NCBI RefSeq assembly: GCF_000024265.1
Contig: NC_013204.1
Coordinates: forward strand, 1,290,180 to 1,354,179
DNA: 64,000 nucleotides
Origin: Eggerthella lenta DSM 2243
GTDB lineage: Bacteria; Actinomycetota; Coriobacteriia; Coriobacteriales; Eggerthellaceae
Direction: 5' to 3'
Shown: positions 17,234 through 26,141 of the stretch, piece after piece
Layout of the letters: each line of letters starts with the position of its first letter
Numbering within the stretch: the first letter of the stretch is position 1
The notes under the pieces: model-generated
Seen by the model: only the letters and a program-made list of their open reading frames with translations
The model's database searches: none
What the model was told of the DNA's origin: nothing
Program-made: the position numbers and the translations under genes

Positions 17234-17827
17234 ATGAACCAGAGAACCGCCGAAATCGTCCGCACGACGAACGAGACGGACATCCGCGTCGCGGTGAACC
17301 TCGACGGCGCGGGTGCGACCGACATCGAGACGGGCGTGCCGTTCTTCGACCATATGCTGACGGCCTTCGGAAGGCATAGCCTGATCGACCTCGACGTGCG
17401 CGCAAAAGGCGATATCGAGGTGGACGCGCACCACACCGTGGAGGACGCGGGCATCGTGCTGGGCCAAGCCGTTGCGCGTGCGCTCGGCGACAAGCGCGGC
17501 ATCGCGCGGTTCGGGTCGCTTTCGCTTCCCATGGACGAGGCTCTCGTGCTGGCGGCCGTGGACATATCGGGGCGCGGCCAGCTGCACTGGGCCGTGGACG
17601 TGCCCTGCGTCATGCTGGGCACGTTCGACGCGTCGCTGGCCAAGGAATTCTTCATCGCCTTCGCCGCGAACGCGGGACTTACGCTGCACGTGCGCAGCCT
17701 GGCTGGCGAGAACGCGCACCATATCGTGGAGGCGTCGTTCAAGGCCGCAGCGCGCGCCTTGCGCCAGGCCGTCGAGCTCGACCCCCGCATCGGCGATGCG
17801 CTGCCTTCGACGAAGGGCGCGCTATGA
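17234..17827 (+). CDS. hisB: Imidazoleglycerol-phosphate dehydratase
   Basis: 197 residues, the monofunctional length. Manganese-binding histidine motifs are present: [17 protein letters not shown] and [13 protein letters not shown]. Catalyses the dehydration of IGP to imidazole-acetol phosphate. Separated from hisC by 222 bp that are almost entirely filled by a structured repeat. The stop overlaps the hisH start by 4 nt (ATGA). Confidence 0.96.
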   Translation: MNQRTAEIVRTTNETDIRVAVNLDGAGATDIETGVPFFDHMLTAFGRHSLIDLDVRAKGDIEVDAHHTVEDAGIVLGQAVARALGDKRGIARFGSLSLPMDEALVLAAVDISGRGQLHWAVDVPCVMLGTFDASLAKEFFIAFAANAGLTLHVRSLAGENAHHIVEASFKAAARALRQAVELDPRIGDALPSTKGAL

Positions 17828-18609
17828 TCGCCGTGGTCGACTATCATAAGGGCAACCTCAAAAGCGTCGAGCGCGGTCTGGTCGCGGCGGGCGCCGAGGT
17901 GCTCGTCACGAGCGATCCCGCCGCCATCGCCAAAGCCGATGCCATCGTGCTGCCCGGCGTTGGCGCGTTCGCCGACGCGGCCGCCACCATGCGCGAGCTC
18001 GGCCAGATGGACGCCATCCGCGAGCGCATAGCCGCCGGCGTGCCGTTCCTCGGCATCTGCCTGGGAATGCACCTCCTGTTCGAAGAAGGCGTCGAAGGCG
18101 CGCCGCGCGAGGACGACGAAACCTCGACCCACAACGCCCGCGGCCTGGCAGTGCTGCCGGGCGTGGTAACCAAGATGCCGAAACAGGATGAACACTCCCT
18201 CTCCTACAAGGTGCCACATGTAGGTTGGAACACCGTGCATTTCGGAGACGGCAGCGAGGGGTTCGGCGGCGCCCACCAAGCGAGTTCCGCACGAGCCGGA
18301 CAGTCCTGTGGACTGTCCGAGCGAGCAGGACTGTCTGAGCGACTGGGCGTTGCCGAGCTCCTCGCGGACAGGTTTCAGGAATGCCCCCTGTTCGAAGGCA
18401 TACCGTCGGGCACTTACTTCTACTTCACGCATGGCTACATCGCGCCGTCGGGTCCCTTCGTCGTCGGCGAGACGACGCACAGCGTGACGTTCCCGAGCGC
18501 CGTCCAGTACGGCGAGGCGGCGTACGGCGTGCAGTTCCATCCCGAGAAAAGCTCGGATGCGGGCGCGCGTCTGCTGCAGAACTTCGTGTCCATCGTGAAA
18601 GGGGCGTGA
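17824..18609 (+). CDS. hisH: Imidazole glycerol phosphate synthase, glutaminase subunit
   Basis: 261 residues against about 200 in the family. Class I glutaminase with the nucleophile Cys in [13 protein letters not shown] and the His/Glu pair in VQFHPEKSS. It feeds ammonia to HisF. A segment of about 32 residues ([20 protein letters not shown] and following) at about residues 147-178 comes from a palindromic insertion that is also present in gatA. It sits between the core motifs KVPHVGWN and YFTHGYIAP, so it probably forms a surface loop. Confidence 0.94.
   Translation: MIAVVDYHKGNLKSVERGLVAAGAEVLVTSDPAAIAKADAIVLPGVGAFADAAATMRELGQMDAIRERIAAGVPFLGICLGMHLLFEEGVEGAPREDDETSTHNARGLAVLPGVVTKMPKQDEHSLSYKVPHVGWNTVHFGDGSEGFGGAHQASSARAGQSCGLSERAGLSERLGVAELLADRFQECPLFEGIPSGTYFYFTHGYIAPSGPFVVGETTHSVTFPSAVQYGEAAYGVQFHPEKSSDAGARLLQNFVSIVKGA
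18262..18357. repeat. Protein-coding palindromic element, copy in hisH
   Basis: Outer arms TTCGGCGGCGCCCA and TGGGCGTTGCCGAG are imperfect complements. CCAAGCGAGTTCCGCA and GGACTGTCTGAGCGACTG are shared with the gatA copy. This copy also carries an inner 10-bp perfect stem, CGGACAGTCC (18297-18306), with its complement at 18310-18319. Confidence 0.75.
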
Positions 18610-18614
18610 GCGCC

Positions 18615-19388
18615 ATGTACCTGCTTCCAGCCATCGACATTCTGGGCGGCAAGGCCGTCCGCCTCGCCAAAGGCGACTACGACCGCGTGACCGTGTACCA
18701 CGACGACCCCGCCGCGCAGGCGCAGCTGTTCGAAGAGCAGGGCGCGACGTGGCTGCACGTGGTGGACCTCGACGGCGCGCGTTCGGGCATCCCTGAGAAT
18801 ATCGCCATCGTCGAGCGCATCATGCGCAAGACCCTGCTCAAGGTGGAGGTGGGCGGCGGCGTGCGCTCGCTCGACACCATCGCGCGCCTGGCGGACGCGG
18901 GCGTGTCGCGCGTGGTGCTGGGCACGTCGCTCGTGGCCGACCCCGACTTCGCCGAGGCCGCCATCGCGCAGTACGGCAAGCTGCTGTGCGCGGGCATCGA
19001 CGCGAAGGGCGGCGAGGTGGCCGTGGCCGGGTGGCGCGAGGGCGCTGGCGTGGCCGCCGAGGAGCTGGCGCGCGACATGTCGGCGCTCGGGTTCCGGCAC
19101 CTCGTGTACACCGATATCGCGCGCGACGGCATGCAGACCGGCATCGAGGCCGCGGCGTACGTGCGCATGGCCGAGGCGTTCGGACATCCGGTGATCGCAT
19201 CGGGCGGCGTGGCCGGCGTGGACGACATCGTGCGTTTGGGCGAGGTGGCCGGCAGCATCGAGGGCGTCATCGCGGGACGCGCCGTGTACGAGGGCGCGCT
19301 GTCGGTGCAGGAGGGCGTGCGCGCCTGCGACGAGGCCACGCGCCGAGCCGAGGCCGCCGCCGTCCAGGCGAACCCTTGTGGAATGTGA
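18615..19388 (+). CDS. hisA: Phosphoribosyl-formimino-AICAR ribotide isomerase
   Basis: 257 residues, a (beta/alpha)8 barrel with two phosphate sites. [22 protein letters not shown] carries the catalytic Asp8; [10 protein letters not shown] and [13 protein letters not shown] are the phosphate-binding loops. Catalyses the Amadori isomerisation of ProFAR to PRFAR. Starts 5 nt after the hisH stop with GTGAG close by. Confidence 0.95.
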   Translation: MYLLPAIDILGGKAVRLAKGDYDRVTVYHDDPAAQAQLFEEQGATWLHVVDLDGARSGIPENIAIVERIMRKTLLKVEVGGGVRSLDTIARLADAGVSRVVLGTSLVADPDFAEAAIAQYGKLLCAGIDAKGGEVAVAGWREGAGVAAEELARDMSALGFRHLVYTDIARDGMQTGIEAAAYVRMAEAFGHPVIASGGVAGVDDIVRLGEVAGSIEGVIAGRAVYEGALSVQEGVRACDEATRRAEAAAVQANPCGM

Positions 19389-19400
19389 GTCCAACATGTT

Positions 19401-19556
19401 TGGTAAGGTCAGCGAGCGGGTTCTTCGCGAGCGCGATTGCCGCGAAGGCTCGACGAAGCGTGCCTTGGGCACGTGAGGAGAACCTGGAGCGGCAAGCGTG
19501 CCGCGAAGTACCCGCGCAGCGTCGGCACGTCCGTCGTTGCGTTAGCAACGACGGAA
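19401..19556 (-). repeat. Structured intergenic repeat, copy 4 (reverse orientation, hisA-hisF)
   Basis: Read on the minus strand it follows the same plan as the other three copies: a hairpin (TCCGTCGTTG pairing with CAACGACGGA), then GCCGACGCTGCGCGGGTACT, variable paired segments, then the end motif CTCGCTGACCTTACCAAACA. On the plus strand its terminal hairpin directly abuts the GGAAGGAG ribosome-binding site of hisF. Confidence 0.65.
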
Positions 19557-19564
19557 GGAGCGAG

Positions 19565-20329
19565 ATGCTAGCGAAACGCGTGATACCTTGCATGGACGTG
19601 AAGGACGGTCGCGTGGTCAAGGGCGTGAACTTCGTGAACCTGCGCGACGCGGGCGATCCCATCGAGCTCGCGCAGCGCTACGACGAGGAGCGCGCCGACG
19701 AGGTGATCTTCCTCGACATCACGGCCACGAGCGACGACCGCGCCACCACGGTCGACCTTGCCAGCCGCGCCAGCGAGCAACTGCATCTGCCGTACTGCGT
19801 GGGCGGTGGTTTCCGCAGCGTGGCCGACATTCGCACGATGATCGCGGCCGGCGCTGACAAGGTGTCGGTGAACTCGGCCGCCGTGGCCGATCCGTCGCTC
19901 ATCACGAGCGCCGCCGCGGCGTTCGGCTCGCAGGCCATCCTCTGCGCCATCGACGCGAAGCAGGTGACGGGCAACCCGAACAAATGGGAGGTCTACGTTG
20001 CGGGCGGGCGCAAGGCCACGGGCATCGACGCGGTCGCCTGGGCGCAGGAGGCGGCCCGGTGCGGGGCGGGGGAGATCCTGCTCACCAGCATGGATCGCGA
20101 CGGCAGCCGCGACGGCTTCGACTGCGCGCTCACTCGCGCCGTCGCGCGTGCGGTGGACATCCCGGTCATCGCCTCGGGCGGGGTGGGCAAGCTCGAGCAC
20201 TTCGCCCAAGGCGTCATCGAGGGCGAGGCCGATGCCGTGCTGGCTGCAAGCGTCTTCCACTTCGGCGAGCTTTCCGTCCGTCAAGTGAAGGAGCATATGC
20301 GCGCCCAGGGTATCCCCGTGCGGCTGTAG
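19565..20329 (+). CDS. hisF: Imidazole glycerol phosphate synthase, cyclase subunit
   Basis: 254 residues. A (beta/alpha)8 barrel homologous to His[21 protein letters not shown] carries the catalytic Asp11; TSMDRDG (Asp130) and [12 protein letters not shown] are the other key loops. It makes IGP and AICAR from PRFAR and HisH-derived ammonia. The ATG at 19565 is preceded by GGAAGGAG, only 4-5 nt away and at the foot of a hairpin. Confidence 0.96.
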   Translation: MLAKRVIPCMDVKDGRVVKGVNFVNLRDAGDPIELAQRYDEERADEVIFLDITATSDDRATTVDLASRASEQLHLPYCVGGGFRSVADIRTMIAAGADKVSVNSAAVADPSLITSAAAAFGSQAILCAIDAKQVTGNPNKWEVYVAGGRKATGIDAVAWAQEAARCGAGEILLTSMDRDGSRDGFDCALTRAVARAVDIPVIASGGVGKLEHFAQGVIEGEADAVLAASVFHFGELSVRQVKEHMRAQGIPVRL

Positions 20330-20798
20330 GGGTGGGGCGGCCCTCGTTTCCGGAGCGAACGCGACGACGGGTCGCTCGACCGCGATCCTCCATCGCGTCA
20401 AGGGGTCGCACGGCCGAGCCTTCCGTGCAGCTGAAAGCGCTGCGACTGGCGAAAAAGCATCGAATTCGGAAGTTTCTAGCTGGGTCGCAAGCTCGTCGGA
20501 GGCTCTTTTTGCGCATAGAGCCTGGTTGCTGGCTTGCTCCTTTCCGCTCCCGGGCGCCGCATGCGCTTGAAACGGGCGATGTCTTCCGAATTCGATGGCT
20601 TTTCGCCATTCAGAACGCCGTAGGCCGCACAGGTGGAGGAGCGATCCGGTTTTCGGACGATCCGACGGCATGGTTTGGGATCGTCCCGAGGACGTTCACG
20701 CGCCGGCCTTCCGCCTTCGCAGGAGAGAAGCGAGGGGCGGATGCAGGCTGCGGTTGCGCAAGCAGCCGCAGTACATCGATCGAGTGAGGATTATAGGT
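20330..20798. other. 469-bp intergenic region between hisF and hisI
   Basis: Contains no gene. It holds the inverted-repeat element D (20447-20608). The hisI gene may have its own promoter in the remainder; none was clear. Confidence 0.55.
20447..20608. repeat. Long-arm inverted-repeat element D
   Basis: 26-nt arms at 20447-20472 (TGGCGAAAAAGCATCGAATT and on to CGGAAG) and 20583-20608 pair with only small mismatches around a 110-nt interior. The arm is almost identical to that of element E at 53.7 kb, and the interiors also look related (GCTCGTCGGAGGC here, GTTCGTCGGGAGGC there). Confidence 0.8.
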
Positions 20799-21119
20799 AT
20801 GAACATTCCTGGCATCGCTTACAACGCCGACGGGCTCGTTCCCTGCATCGTGCAGGATGCAGACACGCTCGAGGTGCTCATGATGGCGTGGATGAGCGAG
20901 GAGTCGCTTGCGCTCACGCTCGAGCGCGGCGAGACGGTGTTCTGGAGCCGCAGCCGCCGGGAGCTATGGCACAAGGGCGCCACCTCGGGCAACGTGCAGA
21001 AGCTCGTGGAGCTGCGTTACGACTGCGATGCCGACACGCTGCTCGCGCTCGTTCATCCGGCGGGTCCGGCCTGCCATACCGGCGAGCGCACCTGCTTCTA
21101 CCGCGCGTTCCCCCGCTAG
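20799..21119 (+). CDS. hisI: Phosphoribosyl-AMP cyclohydrolase
   Basis: 106 residues, monofunctional (no HisE domain). The zinc and catalytic motifs are visible: [38 protein letters not shown], the metal-site YDCDADTLL and [11 protein letters not shown]. Opens the purine ring of PR-AMP, step 3 of histidine synthesis. GTGAGGATTATAGGT precedes the ATG. It lies 469 bp downstream of hisF beyond a repeat element. HisE is not encoded in the window. Confidence 0.95.
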   Translation: MNIPGIAYNADGLVPCIVQDADTLEVLMMAWMSEESLALTLERGETVFWSRSRRELWHKGATSGNVQKLVELRYDCDADTLLALVHPAGPACHTGERTCFYRAFPR

Positions 21120-21194
21120 CCGCCTCTCGCTCGGAACGCTCAGTGCAGCGAGGCCCGAGGATTCCGCTTATGTTGAGCCGTTGCATCATAGGGG

Positions 21195-21223
21195 TTGTGA
21201 GGATGCCGATCGTGCCTCATAAT
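21195..21223 (+). promoter_or_regulatory. Candidate promoter of the EAL-domain gene
   Basis: TTGTGA (21195-21200) and CATAAT (21218-21223) with a 17-bp spacer, 40 bp before the GTG start. Confidence 0.4.
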
Positions 21224-21262
21224 ATTGCGTTCGATTACGGGATGGTTTAGAAGGGGACGCGA

Positions 21263-23470
21263 GTGACTGACAAGTCGACGGCAGGCCGTGACGGGGAAGC
21301 GGGCTCGACCGGCTTCGCTCGGGTTTCCATTGAAGCCCCGCGCATCGATGCCGCTACCGGGCTGCTTGGCAAAGAAGCCTTCTTCGACGAGGCCGCTGCG
21401 TATCTTAGGCATTCGGGCGCACGCGATGTCAGCATCGTCTGCTTCGATGTCGACCATTTCAAACTGTTCAACGATCTGCACGGACTTGATTGCGGCGACG
21501 AGCTTCTAAGGTACCTGGGTCGCGCCCTCGCCCTCCGCTTCTCGCCCGACGGGGCGCAACCGCTCGCGCGCCTTGCGGCCGATACGTTCGCCTTGTGCGC
21601 GACCGGCATCCGCCCCGAGCGTGTCGAGCGCATCCTCGTCGACATCTCCTCCGAATGTCCGAACGGCATCGACGCCATCGTGCGCGCGGGCGTGTACCGC
21701 ATCGAGGATCCTGCTTCGCCGGTCAGCATCATGTGCGACCGCGCGGTCATCGCGCTTCGCACGGTGAAGGGCAGCTACTTCGACCGCGTGGCTTTGTACG
21801 ACCCCGGCATGCGCGAGGCGCTCGTCCTCGAACGCGAGGTCGTCGCCGGCATAGAATCGGCGTTGCGCGAGGATCGCATCGAGCTGTTCCTCCAGCCGAA
21901 ATGCAATATACGCACCGGCAAGATCGTGGGTGCCGAGGCGCTGGCCCGTTGGCGCCATCCCGAGCGCGGCATCGTCGCCCCGGGCGAGTTCATCCCGCTG
22001 ATCGAGCGCAACGGCCTTGTGTGCTCACTCGACCTGCGCGTGTGGGAGAAGACCGCCGCGTGGATCAGGGGCCTCATCGACGAAGGAGTGCAGCCCGTTC
22101 CCGTGTCGGTGAACGTGTCGCGCGCCGACATCTACCTCGTGGACGTGGCCGCCGAACTGCATGCGCTCGTGGAGCGCTACGGCATCGAACCGTCGCTCAT
22201 CGAGGTGGAGATCACCGAGAGCGCCTATTCGGAACGCCCCGATCGCATCGTGGCCGCGTTCGACGAGCTGGCCGAGCGCGGCTTCACCGTGCTCATGGAC
22301 GACTTCGGCAGCGGCTACTCGTCGCTCAACATGCTGAAGGACATCAACGTCGACGTGCTGAAGATCGACATGCGCTTCCTCGACCGCGACGACCGGCGCA
22401 GCAAGGACATCATGGAATCGGTCATCCGCATGGCGCGCTGGCTGGACCTGCCCGTCATCGCCGAAGGCGTGGAGACGCGCGAGCAGGTGAACTTCCTTTT
22501 GGACGTGGGGTGCTCGTACGCGCAGGGCTACTACTACGCGCGCCCGATGGAGGCGGCGGCGTTCGAGGCGCTGCTGACCGACGGTTCGAAAGTTCAGCAC
22601 GAGCAATGCGCTCTGCAGGATGCGCGCCGTCCCATCCTCGATTTCAGGGATCTGCTGCATGAGAACACCATCAGCGACCGCATGCTTTCCAGCATCATCG
22701 GCTCGGTGGCGCTGTACTCGTATGCCGACGGCGATCTGCGCCTGATTCGGGGCAACGAAGCGTACCGGCGCTTGATAGCGACGCTCGGGGAAGGCGTGAA
22801 CGGCGCCGAGGAGGGCGGCAGCCTGCTTCCTTTCGTGCATGACGAAGATCGGGACGCCCTCGTGGCCGCGGCGGAGGAGACGGTGCGCTCCTGCCCCGAC
22901 GACGGGGTGGAGGTGGTCGTGCGCCGCATGGGAACGAACGGCTGCCATTGGCATAAGATGCGCCTGTTCCATTTGAACACGACGAACGGTTCGGCCACGG
23001 TGTACGGCTCCGTGACCGACGTCACGGAGCGCATGGAGTACATGGAGGCGCTGCGCAAGAGCGAGCAGCGCTTCGAGATGACCTTGGAAGCCAGCGGCAC
23101 GGTGGTGTTCGAGCTGGACATCCCCACGCGCACCGCTCGCTATTCGGAGTTCTTGCAGCAGGCGTTCGGCTTGGCCGAGACCGTGGCGAACGCCCCGGAG
23201 GGGTTCATCGAGCAGGGGACGGTTGCCGAGGAGTCCATCGAGGATTTTCGCGCCATCTACCGAGACCTCTACGCCGGCGCGCCTCGCACGTCGGCGGTTG
23301 TGCGCGCCATCATGGGAGACGGGTCGCGTGCGTGGAACCGCGTGACGCTTCTGGCCATGCCGAACGAGGCGGGCGCGCCCGTCAAGGCCGTCGGCCTCGT
23401 GGAAAACGTCACGCGCGAGACGGAGATGGATCTTTTGCTGAAGCGTCTCGGTCGTTTCGAGCAAGATTGA
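21263..23470 (+). CDS. Degenerate GGDEF / intact EAL / PAS signalling protein
   Basis: 735 residues, no membrane segment. Residues about 27-165 are a GGDEF fold (VSIVCFDVDHFKLFNDLHG) whose active-site motif is replaced by AADTF, so cyclase activity is unlikely. Residues about 190-440 are an EAL phosphodiesterase with all main catalytic positions: LFLQPK, AEALARW, NVSRADI, EITES, DDFGSGYSSL, LKIDMRF, AEGVET and QGYYYARP. Two PAS-like domains follow (about 465-600 and 605-735). The protein probably degrades cyclic di-GMP in response to a PAS-sensed cue. GTG start with GGGGA upstream. Single-gene unit. Confidence 0.9.
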   Translation: MTDKSTAGRDGEAGSTGFARVSIEAPRIDAATGLLGKEAFFDEAAAYLRHSGARDVSIVCFDVDHFKLFNDLHGLDCGDELLRYLGRALALRFSPDGAQPLARLAADTFALCATGIRPERVERILVDISSECPNGIDAIVRAGVYRIEDPASPVSIMCDRAVIALRTVKGSYFDRVALYDPGMREALVLEREVVAGIESALREDRIELFLQPKCNIRTGKIVGAEALARWRHPERGIVAPGEFIPLIERNGLVCSLDLRVWEKTAAWIRGLIDEGVQPVPVSVNVSRADIYLVDVAAELHALVERYGIEPSLIEVEITESAYSERPDRIVAAFDELAERGFTVLMDDFGSGYSSLNMLKDINVDVLKIDMRFLDRDDRRSKDIMESVIRMARWLDLPVIAEGVETREQVNFLLDVGCSYAQGYYYARPMEAAAFEALLTDGSKVQHEQCALQDARRPILDFRDLLHENTISDRMLSSIIGSVALYSYADGDLRLIRGNEAYRRLIATLGEGVNGAEEGGSLLPFVHDEDRDALVAAAEETVRSCPDDGVEVVVRRMGTNGCHWHKMRLFHLNTTNGSATVYGSVTDVTERMEYMEALRKSEQRFEMTLEASGTVVFELDIPTRTARYSEFLQQAFGLAETVANAPEGFIEQGTVAEESIEDFRAIYRDLYAGAPRTSAVVRAIMGDGSRAWNRVTLLAMPNEAGAPVKAVGLVENVTRETEMDLLLKRLGRFEQD

Positions 23471-23700
23471 GGATCACGCCGTCCGCAAGGCGCGCCCGCA
23501 CCGTTTCGTAGACCTTCCTCCATCGCTTTTACACGATACCTGCCGCTTTGCGCTTGAACGAAGGAAACACATGCGGTACCATGATGATCAGTTCTTTTAT
23601 CTCACAGCACACATCCAACACACCCGCATCTCATCACGGAATCCATGCGCGCCGTCGCGCGCGTTTCACCTGTAATAGCCATTGTATAAGGAGGACCTGG

Positions 23701-24363
23701 GTGAAGTTTTTTCTGGACACCGCCGATCTCGACGAAATAGAAGAGGCGGCCAGCTGGGGCGTGCTCGCCGGCGTCACTACGAACCCGACGCTGTACGCGC
23801 GCACCGGAGGCAAGCTCGACGATTTCCACAACCACATCAAGCGCATCTGCGAAATCGTGGACGGGCCCGTCTCCGCTGAAAGCGTCGCCATGACGCGCGA
23901 CGAGATCATCCGCGACGGCCGCGAGCTGGCCGCGCTTGCCGACAACGTGGTCGTGAAGATCCCCACCATGGTGGAGGGTCTCGCCGCCACCAAGGCGCTC
24001 TCCGAAGAGGGCATCCCCGTCAACATGACGCTGTGCTTCAGCGTGCCGCAGGCCATCATGGCCGCCCGCGCCGGCGCCCGCTACATCAGCCCCTTCGTCG
24101 GCCGGTTCGACGACATCGCCGAGGACGGCATCTCGCAGTTGGCCGACGTGGTGGCCGCGGTGAACAACTACGACTTCGGCCACGACGTGGAGATCATCGC
24201 CGCGTCGGTGCGCAGCGCGAACCACGTGACGCAGGCCGCCCTCATGGGCGCCGACATCGCCACGGTGCCGTTCGCTGCGCTCAAGAAGTGCGTGCAACAT
24301 CCGCTGACCGACCGCGGCCTGGATGCGTTCATGAAGGACTGGGAGAAAGTTCAGCAAGCATGA
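23701..24363 (+). CDS. Transaldolase / fructose-6-phosphate aldolase family protein
   Basis: 220 residues, the short (TalC/FSA-type) class. A Schiff-base lysine in VVVKIPTM, plus KFFLDTADLDEIEEAA, GVTTNPTL and YISPFVGRFDDI, define the family. It acts in the non-oxidative pentose phosphate or sugar aldol pathway; TalC and FSA activities cannot be separated by eye. The GTG at 23701 was chosen because AAGGAGG lies just upstream and conserved sequence starts there. It overlaps rho by 4 nt. Confidence 0.92.
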   Translation: MKFFLDTADLDEIEEAASWGVLAGVTTNPTLYARTGGKLDDFHNHIKRICEIVDGPVSAESVAMTRDEIIRDGRELAALADNVVVKIPTMVEGLAATKALSEEGIPVNMTLCFSVPQAIMAARAGARYISPFVGRFDDIAEDGISQLADVVAAVNNYDFGHDVEIIAASVRSANHVTQAALMGADIATVPFAALKKCVQHPLTDRGLDAFMKDWEKVQQA

Positions 24364-26000
24364 GCGAAACCGAAGCAACCACGGAGGCTCCTGCGGCCGC
24401 TCCCGTCAAGCGACGTTCCACCAGCGTGAAGGCGAAGACGCAGGGCAAGGCCGAGGGCGCAGCCACTCCGGGCCGCAACTCGTCGGCCACGCGCACGCCG
24501 CGCAAATCGGTGAAGGCGGGCGGCGCGCAGCAGCAACAGCCGCAGGGCGGTTCGAACAACCGCCGCCAGAACGCCTCGAACGCCGGCAAGCAGAACAACG
24601 GCGGCAGCAATCGCCAGAAGCAGGGCGGCGGCCAGAACCGGCAGAACAACAGCCAGAACCAGCGTCGTCAGCGTCGCCAGCACGACAACAACCGCGGCAA
24701 CCGCGAAGTGCAGCCCAGCGTGTCGCGCGAGGAGCTGGCGAAGCTCAAGGTGGCCGAGCTGCGCGAGAAGGCCGCCGAGCTCAACCTCGACGTGACGGGC
24801 CTCAAGAAGGCCGAGCTGGTGGAGGCCGTGTTCGAAGCCAGTGTCAAGGCCGAGGGCTTCATCGAGGTGTCGGGCATCCTCGACATCCTGGCCGACGGCT
24901 ACGGCTTCCTCCGCACGCAGGGCTACCTGCCCAGCGAGACGGATTGCTACGTGGGTCTTTCCACCATCCGCCGCAACGGCCTGCGCAAGGGCGATCTCGT
25001 GTCCGGTCAGACGCGCCCGGCGCGCGAGAACGAGAAGTACGCCGCCATCCAGAAGGTCACGGCCGTCAACGGCACGCCCGTCGAGGAGCTGGGCAGCCGC
25101 GTGCGCTTCGGCGACCTCACGCCGGTCTACCCGGACGAATGCCTCGTCATGGAGCACGGCAAGAACACCGTCACCGCCCGCGTCATCGACCTCGTGTCGC
25201 CCATCGGCAAGGGCCAGCGCGGACTGATCGTCAGCCCCCCGAAGGCGGGCAAGACCACCATCCTCAAGGACATCGCCGCCGCCATCAGCGCGAACAACCC
25301 CGAAGTGCACCTCATGTGCCTGCTCGTGGACGAGCGTCCCGAGGAAGTCACCGACATGGAGCGCTCCATCAAGGGCGAGGTCATCTCCTCCACGTTCGAT
25401 ATGCCCACCGAGAACCACATCGCCGTGTCCGAGCTGGTCATCGAGCGCGCGAAGCGCCTCGTGGAATGCGGCAAGGACGTTGTCGTGCTGCTGGACTCGC
25501 TCACGCGCCTCGCGCGCGCCTACAACCTGGCGCAGCCGGCATCGGGCCGCATCCTGTCGGGCGGCGTGGACTCCACGGCGCTCTACCCGCCGAAGCGATT
25601 CCTGGGCGCTGCGCGCAACATCGAGCACGGCGGTAGCCTGACCATCCTGGCCTCAGCCCTGGTGGACACGGGCTCGAAGATGGACGAGGTCATCTTCGAG
25701 GAGTTCAAGGGCACCGGCAACATGGAGCTCAAGCTGGATCGCAACCTGGCCGACCGCCGCATCTTCCCGGCCATCGACCCGGTGGCGTCGGGCACCCGCA
25801 AGGAGGATCTGCTGCTGGAGCCGCAGGAGGCGCCGCTCATCTGGGCCGTGCGCCGCATCCTCGCGAACACGAACAGCACCGAACGCGCCATGGACATGCT
25901 GATCAAGTCGCTCAAGCAGACCGAGACGAACCAGGAGTTCCTCGTGCGCACGGCGAAGAAGGCCCAGCACACAAAGGCCGACGGCTCGCTGGAGTTCTAG
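24360..26000 (+). CDS. rho: Transcription termination factor Rho
   Basis: 546 residues. The ATP-dependent RNA helicase core is complete: Walker A in SPPKAGKTT, Walker B near VVVLLDSLTRLARAYN, the Q-loop region and R-loop (GGVDSTALYPPKRFLGAARN). The Rho_N helical domain (LAKLKVAELREKAAELNLDV) is preceded by about 100 residues of low-complexity sequence rich in Gln, Asn, Arg and Gly. Insertions of this type occur in Rho of several Actinobacteria and Bacteroidetes, where they have been linked to RNA binding or condensate formation. Translationally coupled to the upstream transaldolase gene (ATGA). Confidence 0.97.
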   Translation: MSETEATTEAPAAAPVKRRSTSVKAKTQGKAEGAATPGRNSSATRTPRKSVKAGGAQQQQPQGGSNNRRQNASNAGKQNNGGSNRQKQGGGQNRQNNSQNQRRQRRQHDNNRGNREVQPSVSREELAKLKVAELREKAAELNLDVTGLKKAELVEAVFEASVKAEGFIEVSGILDILADGYGFLRTQGYLPSETDCYVGLSTIRRNGLRKGDLVSGQTRPARENEKYAAIQKVTAVNGTPVEELGSRVRFGDLTPVYPDECLVMEHGKNTVTARVIDLVSPIGKGQRGLIVSPPKAGKTTILKDIAAAISANNPEVHLMCLLVDERPEEVTDMERSIKGEVISSTFDMPTENHIAVSELVIERAKRLVECGKDVVVLLDSLTRLARAYNLAQPASGRILSGGVDSTALYPPKRFLGAARNIEHGGSLTILASALVDTGSKMDEVIFEEFKGTGNMELKLDRNLADRRIFPAIDPVASGTRKEDLLLEPQEAPLIWAVRRILANTNSTERAMDMLIKSLKQTETNQEFLVRTAKKAQHTKADGSLEF

Positions 26001-26065
26001 GCGCGCCCATCCGTCATCCGGCCGACACCGTGCGCGCCGGTCGCGGTCTTATAATGGAAACCACC

Positions 26066-26096
26066 AGGGAACCGCATCCGTTGGGTGCGGTTCCCT
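26066..26096 (+). terminator. Hairpin between rho and sppA
   Basis: A 14-bp stem AGGGAACCGCATCC and complement (one G-T pair) with a 3-nt loop. It lacks a T run. A TATAAT hexamer at 26050-26055 lies just before it, so the hairpin may be the rho terminator or sit at the very start of the sppA transcript. Confidence 0.5.
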
Positions 26097-26141
26097 GTCG
26101 CATACGGTAGTATGGTCAGACGCATGAACCAAGGAGGGACC

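Noticed and set aside
23548-23700. In-frame 51-codon extension of the transaldolase-like protein
   Set aside because: Sequence is not conserved-looking and a strong AAGGAGG lies just before the GTG at 23701.
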